Assembly: GCF_001591345.1 (NCBI RefSeq)
Contig: NZ_BCUS01000008.1
Span: forward strand, 1 to 64,000
DNA length: 64,000 bases
Direction: 5' to 3'
Origin: Variovorax boronicumulans NBRC 103145
Lineage (GTDB): Bacteria; Pseudomonadota; Gammaproteobacteria; Burkholderiales; Burkholderiaceae_C
Positions 1 to 8,269 of the stretch are shown here, one piece after another (position 1 is the stretch's first letter; every line of letters starts with the position of its first letter). The notes beneath the pieces are model-generated. The model did no database searches and had not been told where the DNA came from. It saw nothing but the letters and a program-made list of their open reading frames with translations. The position numbers and the translations under genes were made by a program.

Positions 1-587
1 GGCAGCCCGCGCCAGGCCGCGGCGCCGATGAGCGCGATGCTGGCCGCGGCCGCGATGAACATCGCGCGCCAGCCGAAGTGCTCGGCCACGAAGCCGCTCA
101 CCACGCGCGACAGCAGGATGCCCAGCAGCAACCCCGTCATCACCGTGCCGACCGTCTTGCCGCGCGTGGCGTCGGGCGCCAGCGTGGCGGCGGCGGGCAC
201 GAGGTCCTGCGCCATCGTGGCTGCCAGCCCGATCGCGAGGCTGGACGCCAGCAGCACGCCGATCGACGGTGCCGCGCCGGCCACCAGCAGTGCGGCGCAC
301 AGCGCCCCTGCCTTGACCAGCACGATGCGGCGCCGGTCGAAGCGGTCGCCCAGCGGCGCCAGCAGCAGGATGCCCAGCGCATAGCCCAGTTGCGTGAGCG
401 TGGGAATGAAGCCCACCGCACGGGTGGAGGCGCCGATGTCGGCGCCCAGCACCCCAAGCATCGGCTGGGCGTAGTAGAGCGAGGCCACCGACAGGCCCGC
501 GCCGGCGGCCAGCAGCAGGATCAGCGAGGCCGGCAGGCCGTGCCCCGGCGCGGCAGCCGGTGCATGCGTGGTTTGAATGGAAGACAT
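1..587 (-). CDS. MFS transporter, N-terminal part (runs off the left edge)
   Basis: Inner-membrane major facilitator carrier; substrate not identifiable. The leftward reading frame starts at the ATG at 585-587 and stays open to base 1, giving about 195 residues without a stop. After a short Ala/Pro-rich head comes a first membrane helix followed by SVASLYYAQPML, then the loop GDRFDRRRIV between helices 2 and 3 that is typical of MFS proteins (GDRxxRR). At least five hydrophobic segments are visible. The C-terminal half lies outside the window. It is divergent from the LysR gene at 699, with 111 bp between them holding inverted repeats. By the usual logic of such pairs the LysR protein is its likely regulator; this is inference. 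Confidence 0.85.
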   Translation of the reverse strand, partial: MSSIQTTHAPAAAPGHGLPASLILLLAAGAGLSVASLYYAQPMLGVLGADIGASTRAVGFIPTLTQLGYALGILLLAPLGDRFDRRRIVLVKAGALCAALLVAGAAPSIGVLLASSLAIGLAATMAQDLVPAAATLAPDATRGKTVGTVMTGLLLGILLSRVVSGFVAEHFGWRAMFIAAAASIALIGAAAWRGL

Positions 588-593
588 GGTGTT

Positions 594-619
594 AACCCTC
601 GATTATCGAAGCAAGGGTT
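594..619. promoter_or_regulatory. Inverted repeat in the MFS/LysR divergent promoter
   Basis: Arms AACCCT and AGGGTT bracket an inner palindrome TCGATTATCGA (599-609). The site begins 7 bp upstream of the MFS start codon and lies about 80 bp upstream of the LysR start. Position and T-N11-A-like symmetry fit a LysR-type operator; binding is inferred only. Confidence 0.35.
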
Positions 620-698
620 GGAATGTGCCCGCTGGGGGCTTGGCTTGGTAGTCCCGTGGATCGCACAATGCCCATACGCCAAACGCATAAATGAGGCC

Positions 699-1637
699 AT
701 GTCCACGTCCCCTGCTGTCGACCGCATCGAGCTGATGCAGACCTTTCTTCACATCGTCGAGACCGGCAGCCTGTCGGCCGCCGCGCTCCAGATGGGCGCG
801 ACCCAGCCCACCGTGAGCCGTCGCCTGCAGGCGCTGGAGCGCTCGCTGGGCGTGCGGTTGCTGCGTCGCTCCACGCACGCCATGAAGCTCACGGAGGATG
901 GCGAGCGCTGCTACGAGCGCGCCAGAGAGCTGATCGCCGACTGGCACGCCTTCGAGGCCGACCTGCGCGGCGTCGGCGACGAACCCGAGGGCACGCTGCG
1001 CGTGGTGGCGCCGCATGCGCTGGGCCAGCTGCTGCTGGTCGGTCCGCTGGCCGAGTACCTGCGCGCCTATCCGCGCGTGTCCGTCGAATGGCTGTTGAAC
1101 GACCGCCGGCCCGACTTCATCGCCGAAGGCGTCGACTGCGCGATCCAGGTCGGCGAGATGACCGACGCGATGGCCGTGGCGGTCAAGGTCTCGGAGGTTC
1201 CGCGCGTGGTGGTCGCCGCGCCCTCGCTGCTGGAGGGACGCCCGCCGCCCGCGCACGCGGCGGAACTGGCCGAGCTGCCGTGGCTCGCGCTGCGCACCTT
1301 CTATCGCAACGAGGTGCTGCTCACGCACCGCCCGACCGGCGAGATCGCGCGCGTGCCGATCCGTCCACGCATGAGCACCGACAGCCTCTATGCGCTGCAA
1401 AGCGCGGCGCGCATGGGACTGGGCGCCTGCCTGGGTTCGGCCTGGCTGCTGAACGAGGACATCGCCGCCGGACGGCTGGTGCAGCTCGTGCCGCAATGGC
1501 ATGTCGCGCCGCTGCCCGTCTACCTGACCTACCCGCACGCGCGCTTCCAGCCGGCGCGCCTGCGCCGCTTCATCGAGATGATGCGGCTTGCGTTGGCCGA
1601 CCCGACGGGCCAGGTCTGGGAGGCCCGCGTGGGCTGA
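699..1637 (+). CDS. LysR family transcriptional regulator
   Basis: DNA-binding regulator of 312 residues, the normal LysR length. The winged helix-turn-helix lies at about residues 18-60 (GSLSAAALQMGATQPTVSRR followed by the LEx-LGVRLL wing). The rest is the two-lobed periplasmic-binding-protein-like effector domain, with a typical start near residue 95 (GTLRVVAPHALG). The start at 699 is chosen because it places the HTH at the usual distance from the N terminus; the frame stays open far upstream but that part has no LysR similarity. The architecture resembles the CrgA/DmlR subgroup (RIELMQTFLHIVETGSLSAA). It is divergent from the MFS gene to its left and convergent with the TetR gene to its right. 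Confidence 0.9.
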   Translation: MSTSPAVDRIELMQTFLHIVETGSLSAAALQMGATQPTVSRRLQALERSLGVRLLRRSTHAMKLTEDGERCYERARELIADWHAFEADLRGVGDEPEGTLRVVAPHALGQLLLVGPLAEYLRAYPRVSVEWLLNDRRPDFIAEGVDCAIQVGEMTDAMAVAVKVSEVPRVVVAAPSLLEGRPPPAHAAELAELPWLALRTFYRNEVLLTHRPTGEIARVPIRPRMSTDSLYALQSAARMGLGACLGSAWLLNEDIAAGRLVQLVPQWHVAPLPVYLTYPHARFQPARLRRFIEMMRLALADPTGQVWEARVG

Positions 1638-1655
1638 GCGAGGGCGGCGCGGAAC

Positions 1656-2333
1656 TCAGGCCTTGATGCCGCAGCCGCCCAGGACGAACGCCACCAGTTC
1701 CCGCGCGATCGGTTCGCGGTCGATCGGCGCTTCGGGTGGCAGGCCGAGCATCACGCGCGTCTGGATCGCGTAGTCGGCGTAGCTCTGGGTCATGGCCCAG
1801 ATGTGCATCAGCAGCAGGCGCGCATCGAGCGGGCGCATCTGCCCGCGCGCGATCCAGCCGTTGATGATGTCGACCTTCTTCTGCGTCCACGCCTGCGCGT
1901 TGGGCCAGTAGCGGTCGAGGTTGCGTCCGCCGTCGAGCACCTCGCGCGTGAAGATGCGCGAGATCTCCGGGTTGTCGAACGCGTGGTCGAGCTTCTTGCG
2001 GATGTAGTCGCCCAGCACCGTGGCCGGGTCGCTGGCGTCCTCGAACGAGAACACCACCTTCCACGCATGCAGCACCTGCATCAGCAGCTCTTCGTAGAGC
2101 TCTTCCTTGCCGGCGATGTAGTAGTGCAGCTGGGGCTTGGTGAGGCCGGCGCGCGCGGCGATGGCCTGGGTGGAGGTGCCCTTCAGGCCGTGCAGGCTGA
2201 ACTCGGTCACCGCCGCCGTGCGGATGGCCGCCATGATGCGTTCGCGTCCCGGCCTCGCGCGCGACAGCGGGCCGTCGGGGGCGGGCATTTCTTGGGCGAT
2301 GGCAGGGGGCACGGGGGCGGTGGCGACGGTCAT
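1656..2333 (-). CDS. TetR family regulator (RutR/YcdC-like C-terminal domain)
   Basis: A 225-residue TetR-type repressor. The N-terminal HTH is at about residues 30-80 (STQAIAARAGLTKPQLHYYI, with the expected G-K-EEL following). The C-terminal ligand domain has the RutR-like features EISRIFTREVLDGG and IWAMTQSYADYA. RutR regulates pyrimidine use in E. coli, but effector specificity cannot be carried over from sequence alone. The first 25 residues are Ala/Pro-rich and probably disordered; an internal start is possible. It stands alone: LysR is convergent on one side, and on the other there are about 250 bp before the end of the PhzF gene. Confidence 0.85.
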   Translation of the reverse strand: MTVATAPVPPAIAQEMPAPDGPLSRARPGRERIMAAIRTAAVTEFSLHGLKGTSTQAIAARAGLTKPQLHYYIAGKEELYEELLMQVLHAWKVVFSFEDASDPATVLGDYIRKKLDHAFDNPEISRIFTREVLDGGRNLDRYWPNAQAWTQKKVDIINGWIARGQMRPLDARLLLMHIWAMTQSYADYAIQTRVMLGLPPEAPIDREPIARELVAFVLGGCGIKA

Positions 2334-2469
2334 GGGCGTGGGAGGCGCGGCGTGCGCCCGGCCGATGGTAATCCTTGGCCCGTGGCCCTTTCTTGCGATG
2401 AGTGCGCCTGCGCCTTTCTCGATGGGCGATGAAAGGTGACAGCGGTCGGCATCGAGGCGTTTCCCTGAG

Positions 2470-2557
2470 CTACTTTTTTTCTTCCCCTTGCCTCTACCAG
2501 CGCCGAACCGCTGTCGAAAAGTAGTGTGCGCAACGCAGGTGAAGTCAGAGTGAAGTC
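2470..2557. repeat. Repeats in the 247-bp gap between the TetR and PhzF genes
   Basis: The gap 2334-2580 carries no credible gene. It holds a separated inverted repeat, CTACTTTT (2470-2477) and AAAAGTAG (2517-2524), followed by a direct repeat GTGAAGTC-AGA-GTGAAGTC (2539-2557). The tract is more AT-rich than its surroundings. It could contain the TetR promoter and operator, but no standard TetR palindrome was recognised. Confidence 0.3.
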
Positions 2558-2580
2558 TGTGCAGGCCTTGCGTGAACGGA

Positions 2581-3426
2581 TCAGAGATCGTCCAGTTCGC
2601 CCTTGACGTGCGTGCGCGTGTCGCCGCCGACCCAGACCTGGCCGGCGTCGTCGCGGGTCAGGTGGATGCGGCCCTGCCGGCCCAGGCGTGTGCCCTGCGC
2701 GGCGACATAGTCGTCTCGTGCCACGCCCGTGGCGAAGAGCCACTGCGCGAGCGAGGCATTGAGGCTGCCCGTGACGGGGTCTTCGACGATGGCGCCCAGA
2801 TGGTCGGTGAAGAAGGCGCGCACTTCGAAGGCCGCGTCACCGCCCTTGGCGTGAGGGCCGACCACGCCGACGTCGATGCGCGTGGGCCAGCGGCGGGCCG
2901 GCTCCAGAGACAGCACCTTGTCTGCCGACGCCAGCCGGATCCCCAGCCAGCCGGGACCGTTGTCGATCCAGGCCGCGTCCTCGATGTCGTCGGCTTCGAT
3001 GCCCAGCAGCCGCCGTGCGTCCTCGAGTTCGGCCGGGGTCGGCGCGCCCGAGCGGATCAGCGGCGGCGCGGCGAACGCAAGCCGTCCCTGGTCGCGCCGG
3101 ATCTGGACCAGCCCCGCGCCGCACTCCTGCGTGATCACCGTGGCGTGCCGGGGCGCGCCCGGGCCCGACAGCCAGGTGTGGCAGCTGCCGAGCGTGGGGT
3201 GTCCTGCAAAAGGCATCTCCCGGTCCAGGGTGAAGATCCTCACGCGGTAGTCCGCCTCCGGGTGCGTGGGTGCGAAGACAAACGCGGTTTCCGAGAGGTT
3301 GAACCAGCGCGTCAGCTGCTGCATGTCGTGCGTGGCGAGCGCGTCGGCGCCGGTGACGACCGCCAGCGGATTGCCCGAGAGCGGGCCGGCGCCGAAGACG
3401 TCGACCATGTGGACGGTGATGCTCAT
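2581..3426 (-). CDS. PhzF family isomerase/epimerase
   Basis: A 281-residue PhzF-fold protein, a family that includes the phenazine-pathway isomerase PhzF and many enzymes of unknown substrate. Seen in the sequence: the N-terminal MVDVFGAGPLSGNPLAVV strand-loop, the catalytic-glutamate motif NLSETAFV (Glu46), PFAGHPTLGS in the first lobe, and the mirrored DPVTGSLNASLAQWL in the second. The ATG at 3426 is chosen because family similarity begins immediately there; an upstream extension in the same frame is not PhzF-like. No other phenazine genes are present, so phenazine synthesis is not implied. It lies 31 bp after the LysE-type exporter gene and is probably cotranscribed with it. Confidence 0.9.
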   Translation of the reverse strand: MSITVHMVDVFGAGPLSGNPLAVVTGADALATHDMQQLTRWFNLSETAFVFAPTHPEADYRVRIFTLDREMPFAGHPTLGSCHTWLSGPGAPRHATVITQECGAGLVQIRRDQGRLAFAAPPLIRSGAPTPAELEDARRLLGIEADDIEDAAWIDNGPGWLGIRLASADKVLSLEPARRWPTRIDVGVVGPHAKGGDAAFEVRAFFTDHLGAIVEDPVTGSLNASLAQWLFATGVARDDYVAAQGTRLGRQGRIHLTRDDAGQVWVGGDTRTHVKGELDDL

Positions 3427-3457
3427 GCGTTCGGTCTTTCGCCGGGATTCATTGGAT

Positions 3458-4087
3458 TCAGTTCTGCGAGACCAGCAGCTTGAGCCCCGCGGCCGCAAAC
3501 ACCGCCGAGAGCACGCCTTCGATCCAGCGTCGCAGCCTCGCATACAGCGCAATCATCGAGGCGGTCGAAAAGACGATGGCGTAGCCGCCGAACACCATGA
3601 TGCCGAGAAGTACGCAGCCGCCCACGATCGCCGGCAACCCGCCGGCGGGTGTGTCCTGGCGCACGCCGAGCGAGATGATCGCGATCCACGACATGATGGC
3701 CTTCGGGTTGCCGATGTGCATGAGCACGCCCTGGCGGTAGAGGGTGCGGTAGCGCAACGCGCCGCGTTCCGCGCTGCCCTTCATCGCGTCGGCGCCAGGT
3801 CGCATGGCGGACCGGCCCGCGCGAAAGGCCAGGTACAGCAGGTAGAGGCCGCCGGCGATCTTGAGCACGACAAGCGCCTGCGCATACGCGGTCAGGACCG
3901 CGGAAACGCCGGTCGCCGCCAGGATCGCCCAGAAGAGCGAGCCCGTGACAACGCCGGCCGCAAGCGCGAGCGCGGGGCGACGGCCGTCACGCATCGCGGT
4001 GCCCATGATGGCCATGTTGCTCGGCCCCGGACTGGCAGTGGCGATGAGGTACGTCCCGTAGACGAGTGCGATCTGGCTGACGGCCAT
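3458..4087 (-). CDS. LysE/RhtB family amino-acid exporter
   Basis: Inner-membrane exporter of 209 residues with about six hydrophobic helices, the usual RhtB length. The N-terminal family signature is visible: IATASPGPSNMAIMGTAMRDG, with the PGP motif and a following Gly-rich helix. Proteins of this family expel amino acids such as homoserine, threonine or cysteine; the substrate here is unknown. It is the first gene of a probable two-gene leftward operon with the PhzF gene and is divergent from the MocR regulator. A MocR regulator, an exporter and an isomerase together suggest a response to an amino compound; that is inference. Confidence 0.88.
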   Translation of the reverse strand: MAVSQIALVYGTYLIATASPGPSNMAIMGTAMRDGRRPALALAAGVVTGSLFWAILAATGVSAVLTAYAQALVVLKIAGGLYLLYLAFRAGRSAMRPGADAMKGSAERGALRYRTLYRQGVLMHIGNPKAIMSWIAIISLGVRQDTPAGGLPAIVGGCVLLGIMVFGGYAIVFSTASMIALYARLRRWIEGVLSAVFAAAGLKLLVSQN

Positions 4088-4171
4088 GCGGGTGCTCCAA
4101 AACCAAGAGATGTCTTCGGCGGCCTGCCTTCCGGAGGCCGAGAAGTGAAAGTTACACTATTGAGATATTCA

Positions 4172-4193
4172 AAAAGTGTCACATGACACTTTT
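4172..4193. promoter_or_regulatory. Perfect 22-bp palindrome, probable MocR operator
   Basis: AAAAGTGTCA-CA-TGACACTTTT: two perfect 10-bp arms around a 2-bp centre, between the LysE and MocR genes. It ends seven bases before the GAGG (4200-4203) that serves as ribosome binding site for the GTG at 4212. An upstream GTG at 4176 lies inside the palindrome, which argues against it as the start. Autoregulation by the neighbouring MocR protein is the simplest reading. Confidence 0.6.
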
Positions 4194-4211
4194 ATTTGCG
4201 AGGCCGCGCAC

Positions 4212-5558
4212 GTGCTCCTTCGATCCTCCTGGACGCCCCGTCTGGCAAGCAACGGCACGAATGCCACCGAGCGGGTGGTGCTGGCCCTGGCCGACGACAT
4301 CGTCGAGGGGCGGCTCGCGGGCGGCGATCGCCTGCCTGCGCATCGGGACCTGGCGAAGACGCTGCAGATCGGCCTGGGCACCGTGACGAAGGCCTATGCC
4401 ATCCTGGAGCGCAGGGGCCTCACGCGCAGCGTCAAGGGCCGCGGAACCTTCGTGGCGATCCACCAGGCGCACGGCGACCGGCAGATCGACCTGTCGTCGA
4501 ACGCGCCGCCGGCCGCGCTCGGTGCGCGCGTGCTGGCGCGAACGTTGACGGGCATCGCGCGCAAGATCGACGCGGATCACTTCAATCTGTACGCGCCACC
4601 CGGCGGGCACCTGGAACATCGCCGCGTTCTCGCTCGCTGGCTCGAAACGATCGGCCTGGCCGTCGATCCGTCGCAGCTGGTGCTGACCAGCAGCGCACGC
4701 CAGGCGCTGTCGCTGGCTTTCGACCTGGTGTGCGGGCGGCAAGGCGTGCTGCTGACCGAACGGATCACCTATCCCGGCGCCCTCGCGCTGGCCCGGCGCA
4801 AGGGGTGTCGCATCCAGGGCGTCGAGATGGATGCGGAAGGGATGGTGCCGCAGGCGCTCGCACAGGCGCTCGACGGCGCGGCGCCCGCCGGTGGCACGGC
4901 GGTCTACCTCACCCCGACGCTGCACAACCCGACGACGGCCACGATGAGCGCGAAGCGACGGCGCGCCATCGTGGCGGTGTGCCGCCGCGCGGGCGCCTGG
5001 ATCATCGAAGACGGCGTGTACGCGGCGGCCTCCGACGGATTGCCCCAGCTGGCCACATTGGCGCCCGACATCGCGTTGCATGTGAACGGGCTCTCCAAGT
5101 CGCTCGGCCCGGGATTGCAGGTCGGCGTGCTGGCACTGCCGCCCGAGCTGTGCGGCCCGGCGCAGGCGCTTCTGCAGGACGTGCCCATGGCGCCATCGGC
5201 GTTCTCCTGCGCGGTGGTCGATGAATGGCTGGCCACCGGCGTGGTCGCCTCGGTCCAGCGCGATCTGCGCCACGAGGCCCGGCGGCGTTCCAGGCTGGCC
5301 GTCTCGCTGCTCGGTGCGAGCGAACTGGTCTGGCATCCCGATGCCTACAACGTCTGGCTGCCGATGCGGCGCGATGCGGCCGAGGGCGTCGTGGCCGCGG
5401 CGGCGCAAGCCGGCGTGAAGCTCACCCCGCCGCAGACCCTGATGGCGAACCCGAAGGACAAGGCGAGCGGTCTGCGGATCTGCCTGGGCGGCCCCGGCTT
5501 CGACGAGCTGACCGGGGCCCTGGCGCTTCTGGCCACCTTGCTGAAGCGAAGCGCCTGA
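4212..5558 (+). CDS. MocR/PdxR-type GntR regulator with aminotransferase domain
   Basis: A 448-residue fusion regulator: an N-terminal GntR winged helix (about residues 15-85, with LPAHRDLAKTLQIGLGTVTK) joined to a class I aminotransferase-like domain that senses PLP or a PLP-amino-acid adduct. The PLP-binding lysine is seen at residue 296 in NGLSKSLGPGLQVG. Other fold motifs are YLTPTLHNPT and IIEDGVYAA. The start at GTG 4212 is chosen because it has GAGG at 8-nt spacing and because homologues begin just before the WTPRL segment; GTG 4176 would put the palindromic operator inside the gene. It is divergent from the LysE/PhzF operon, its likely target. Confidence 0.88.
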   Translation: MLLRSSWTPRLASNGTNATERVVLALADDIVEGRLAGGDRLPAHRDLAKTLQIGLGTVTKAYAILERRGLTRSVKGRGTFVAIHQAHGDRQIDLSSNAPPAALGARVLARTLTGIARKIDADHFNLYAPPGGHLEHRRVLARWLETIGLAVDPSQLVLTSSARQALSLAFDLVCGRQGVLLTERITYPGALALARRKGCRIQGVEMDAEGMVPQALAQALDGAAPAGGTAVYLTPTLHNPTTATMSAKRRRAIVAVCRRAGAWIIEDGVYAAASDGLPQLATLAPDIALHVNGLSKSLGPGLQVGVLALPPELCGPAQALLQDVPMAPSAFSCAVVDEWLATGVVASVQRDLRHEARRRSRLAVSLLGASELVWHPDAYNVWLPMRRDAAEGVVAAAAQAGVKLTPPQTLMANPKDKASGLRICLGGPGFDELTGALALLATLLKRSA

Positions 5559-5571
5559 CGCGGCGCGGACC

Positions 5572-7119
5572 TCAGACGACCGGTGCCGGGGCGCCGTCGG
5601 TGGGCACGCTGGCGTGCCGGTCGTCGGGCGGCGCGGTCACGATCGAGTCGAGGGCCGGCTCGGCCTTGCGAAGGCGTGCGAGATCGGGCCGCGGCCGGCG
5701 CAGCCGCGGGTCGGGCGCGAAGGCCTGTTCCATCGCCTGCGCGGCCGACAGCAGCGCGAGGTCGCCGCGAAAGCGCCCCACCACCTGCAGGCCGAAGGGC
5801 ATGCCGTGCTCGTCGGTGCCGCACGGCAGGCTGATCGCAGGGTGGGTGGTCAGCGTCACGACGTAGGTCAGTGCGAGCCAGCGGTAGTAGTTCTCCTGCG
5901 GGCGACCGTCGATCTGCAGCGCGTGCGACTGCGTCCAGGCAAAGGGCGATACCGGCGTCGTGGGCGAGAGCACGAGATCGTAGTTCTCGAACACCTTCTG
6001 GAAGCGCTGGAGGATGCGCGTCTGTTCCGTCTGCGCCCAGGCCGCGTCGGGCAGGCTCATGCGTGCGCCCATCTCGTAGTTGCTGCGCGGGTTCGGGCCC
6101 AGGCTCTCGGGGGCGCGTTCGTAGGCTTCGCGCATGCCGGCGACGAAGGCCTCCGCGCGCAGCACGTCGAAGCAACGGTGCACCTCGCCCAGGTCGAAGC
6201 GCACCTCGTCGCAAGCCGCAAAGAGCCCGCGCATGGTGGCCATGCGGTCGTGCATCGTCCGGCGGATCGACGGGTCGACATCGCACAGGCCGAAGTCGGT
6301 GGTCCAGGCCACGCGCAGGCGCGACAGGTCCAGCGGCGCGGGCCGCGCGAAGGCTGCTGCATCCAGCGGATAGCTCAAGGGATCGCCCGGATGCGGGCCC
6401 GCCGTGGCCGCGAGCTGGAGGCAGGCGTCGGCCACATCGCGTCCCATCGGACCGACCACCGAGATCGGCGACCAGCCCAGGCTCTTGCGCACGCTGGGCA
6501 CGATGCCCGGCGACGGCCGCAGGCCCACCACGCCGCACTTGGCGGCCGGGATGCGCAGCGAGCCGCCGGTGTCCGAGCCGGTGCACACCGGCAGCATGTC
6601 CAGCGCCAGGGCCGCGGCCGAACCGCCCGAAGAACCGCCGGCGTTGAGGTTGGGGTCGAAGGGATTGCCCGTGGCCCCCCAGACCGGATTGCGGCTGTTG
6701 GCGCCGGCGCCCATCTCGGGCACGTTGGTCTTGCCCACCACGATCGCGCCGGCGGCGCGCAGGCGGCGCACCAGCTCGATGTCGTTCGACGGCACATGGT
6801 TGCGCAAGGCGGGCGTACCCATGGTGGACAGCAGTCCCGCCGTCGGCTCGAGGTCCTTCACGCCCAGTGGCAGGCCGTGCAGCAGGCCCAGCGGCTCGCC
6901 GCTCTTCACGGCCCGCTCCGCGGCGCGGGCCTCGGCGCGGGCGCGCTCGTAGCAGGTGGCGGTCACGGCGTTGACGAAGGGGTTGAGCTGCTCGATGCGC
7001 GCGATGCAGGCCTCGAGCAGTTCGACCGGCGAGAGGGCGCGCGTGCCGATCAGCCGTCGCAGCTCCACGGCGGAGAGTTCGACGAGTTCGGAGGAGGAAG
7101 AAGAGGAAGCTTGGGTCAT
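5572..7119 (-). CDS. Amidase signature family enzyme
   Basis: Hydrolase of the amidase signature superfamily, 515 residues from the ATG at 7119 (a GTG at 7140 is also possible). The Ser-cisSer-Lys triad is readable: Lys88 in LGVKDL, Ser163 in NAGGSSGGSAAA and nucleophile Ser187 in GSDTGGSLRIP. The 24-residue spacing of the two serines is as expected. No signal peptide, so cytoplasmic. Substrate is unknown; the family hydrolyses aliphatic or aromatic amides. It follows the Bug receptor gene by 21 bp, so receptor and amidase are probably one operon for uptake and hydrolysis of the same amide or carboxylate; that link is inference. Confidence 0.9.
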   Translation of the reverse strand: MTQASSSSSSELVELSAVELRRLIGTRALSPVELLEACIARIEQLNPFVNAVTATCYERARAEARAAERAVKSGEPLGLLHGLPLGVKDLEPTAGLLSTMGTPALRNHVPSNDIELVRRLRAAGAIVVGKTNVPEMGAGANSRNPVWGATGNPFDPNLNAGGSSGGSAAALALDMLPVCTGSDTGGSLRIPAAKCGVVGLRPSPGIVPSVRKSLGWSPISVVGPMGRDVADACLQLAATAGPHPGDPLSYPLDAAAFARPAPLDLSRLRVAWTTDFGLCDVDPSIRRTMHDRMATMRGLFAACDEVRFDLGEVHRCFDVLRAEAFVAGMREAYERAPESLGPNPRSNYEMGARMSLPDAAWAQTEQTRILQRFQKVFENYDLVLSPTTPVSPFAWTQSHALQIDGRPQENYYRWLALTYVVTLTTHPAISLPCGTDEHGMPFGLQVVGRFRGDLALLSAAQAMEQAFAPDPRLRRPRPDLARLRKAEPALDSIVTAPPDDRHASVPTDGAPAPVV

Positions 7120-7140
7120 GGCTTTCGGAATGTGCCGCAC

Positions 7141-8145
7141 TCAGTCGGCCTGGATGTTGGCGCGACGGGCGACGGCGCGCATGAGCGGAAGTTCGCGTTC
7201 GATCTGCGCGAGCGAGGCGGCGGCGCCGGCGAAGGCCGGCTCCGCGCCCTGGGCCTGCAGGGCCGCCTGGGCCTGGGGCGTGGCGACGATCCTGGCGAGC
7301 GTCTTCTCCAGCCGCTCGCGCACCGGCGCGGGAGTGCCCTTGGGCGCGACGACCATGATCCAGGTGTCGGCATCGACCTCGGGGTAGCCCGCTTCGGCGA
7401 AGGTCGGGACCTGCGGCAGCTGCGAGGAGCGCTGCCGGGTGGTCACGGCGATCGCCTTGACCTTGCCGCCCTTGAGCTGCGGAATGGCGGCGGTGACGGT
7501 GTCCACCGAGAACGGCACCTGGCCGCCGATCAGGTCCGTCATGGCCGGTGCGCTGCCCCGGTAGGGCACGTGCATGATCTTCGCGCCCACCGCCTGCAGA
7601 ATGATCTCGCCGGTGAAGTGCGAGGACGTGCCCGTGCCGAAGGACGCGTACGAGTACTTGTCGGGCGCCGCGCGCACCGCGCTGGCGAACTCCTTGACGT
7701 TGCCGATGGGCACGTTCTTGTTGGCCAGCAGGATCAGCGGAATGCGCGCGACGATCGCGACCGGCTCGAAGCTGCCCAGGGCGTCGTAGGGCAGGTTCGG
7801 GCGGATGGCCGGGTTCATGGTGAGGGTCGAGCCCGAGCCGAGCAGCAGCGTGTAGCCGTCGGGCGATGCCTTGGCCACGAACGCGGCGCCGACCGCCGTG
7901 CCGGCACCGGGGCGGTTGTCGATGAGCACCGGCTGCCCCAGTTCCTCCGACAGGCGCTGGCCGACCAGGCGCCCCACCGTGTCCGCGCTGCCGCCGGGCG
8001 GGTACGGCACCACCAGCGTGACGGGGCGCGTCGGGTAGGCCGGTTGTGCCATCGCGGGCAGGGCCGTGCCGAGGCATGCGGCCAGGCCCGCGAGGACGGC
8101 ACAGCACCAGCGCCGCTGCGGCGCTTGCGAACGGGGAGCGTTCAT
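7141..8145 (-). CDS. Bug-type periplasmic solute-binding protein (TctC family)
   Basis: A 334-residue tripartite tricarboxylate transporter receptor. An N-terminal signal peptide ends near AMAQPAYP. The mature start YPTRPVTLVVPYPPGGSADT is the hallmark Bug signature, followed by the carboxylate-binding loop region IDNRPGAGTAVGA and the VPYRGSAPAMTDLIGG motif. The ATG at 8145 directly precedes a basic signal-peptide head (MNAPRSQAPQRR), so longer upstream starts are rejected. No TctA/TctB membrane subunits are near; such orphan receptors are common in Burkholderiales. It is divergent from a LysR gene and precedes the amidase gene. Confidence 0.92.
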   Translation of the reverse strand: MNAPRSQAPQRRWCCAVLAGLAACLGTALPAMAQPAYPTRPVTLVVPYPPGGSADTVGRLVGQRLSEELGQPVLIDNRPGAGTAVGAAFVAKASPDGYTLLLGSGSTLTMNPAIRPNLPYDALGSFEPVAIVARIPLILLANKNVPIGNVKEFASAVRAAPDKYSYASFGTGTSSHFTGEIILQAVGAKIMHVPYRGSAPAMTDLIGGQVPFSVDTVTAAIPQLKGGKVKAIAVTTRQRSSQLPQVPTFAEAGYPEVDADTWIMVVAPKGTPAPVRERLEKTLARIVATPQAQAALQAQGAEPAFAGAAASLAQIERELPLMRAVARRANIQAD

Positions 8146-8236
8146 TGACAGGGTCCTTCCGTAGAGCGAAGAGAAGAGGGGGAGGGGAAATGCTGGGGCA
8201 CGCCCTGCGGTGTAGCAAGCACAATGATTGGAAGGT

Positions 8237-8259
8237 TGCGTTGCTGCTGGCGCAACGCA
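8237..8259. promoter_or_regulatory. Inverted repeat in the Bug/LysR divergent promoter
   Basis: TGCGTTG and CAACGCA, perfect 7-bp arms with a 9-bp spacer, ending 10 bp before the LysR ATG and about 90 bp upstream of the Bug start. This is a good candidate for the LysR site controlling both genes; no binding evidence. Confidence 0.4.
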
Positions 8260-8269
8260 GACCACGCCG

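Noticed and set aside
2581..3426. Phenazine biosynthesis locus, because of the PhzF gene
   Set aside because: PhzF-fold proteins are widespread; no other phz genes are in the window.
4183..4386. ATG at 4183 as the start of a small gene in the MocR region
   Set aside because: It lies in the operator palindrome and in a frame other than the MocR frame, with no homology; the MocR frame has the better RBS.
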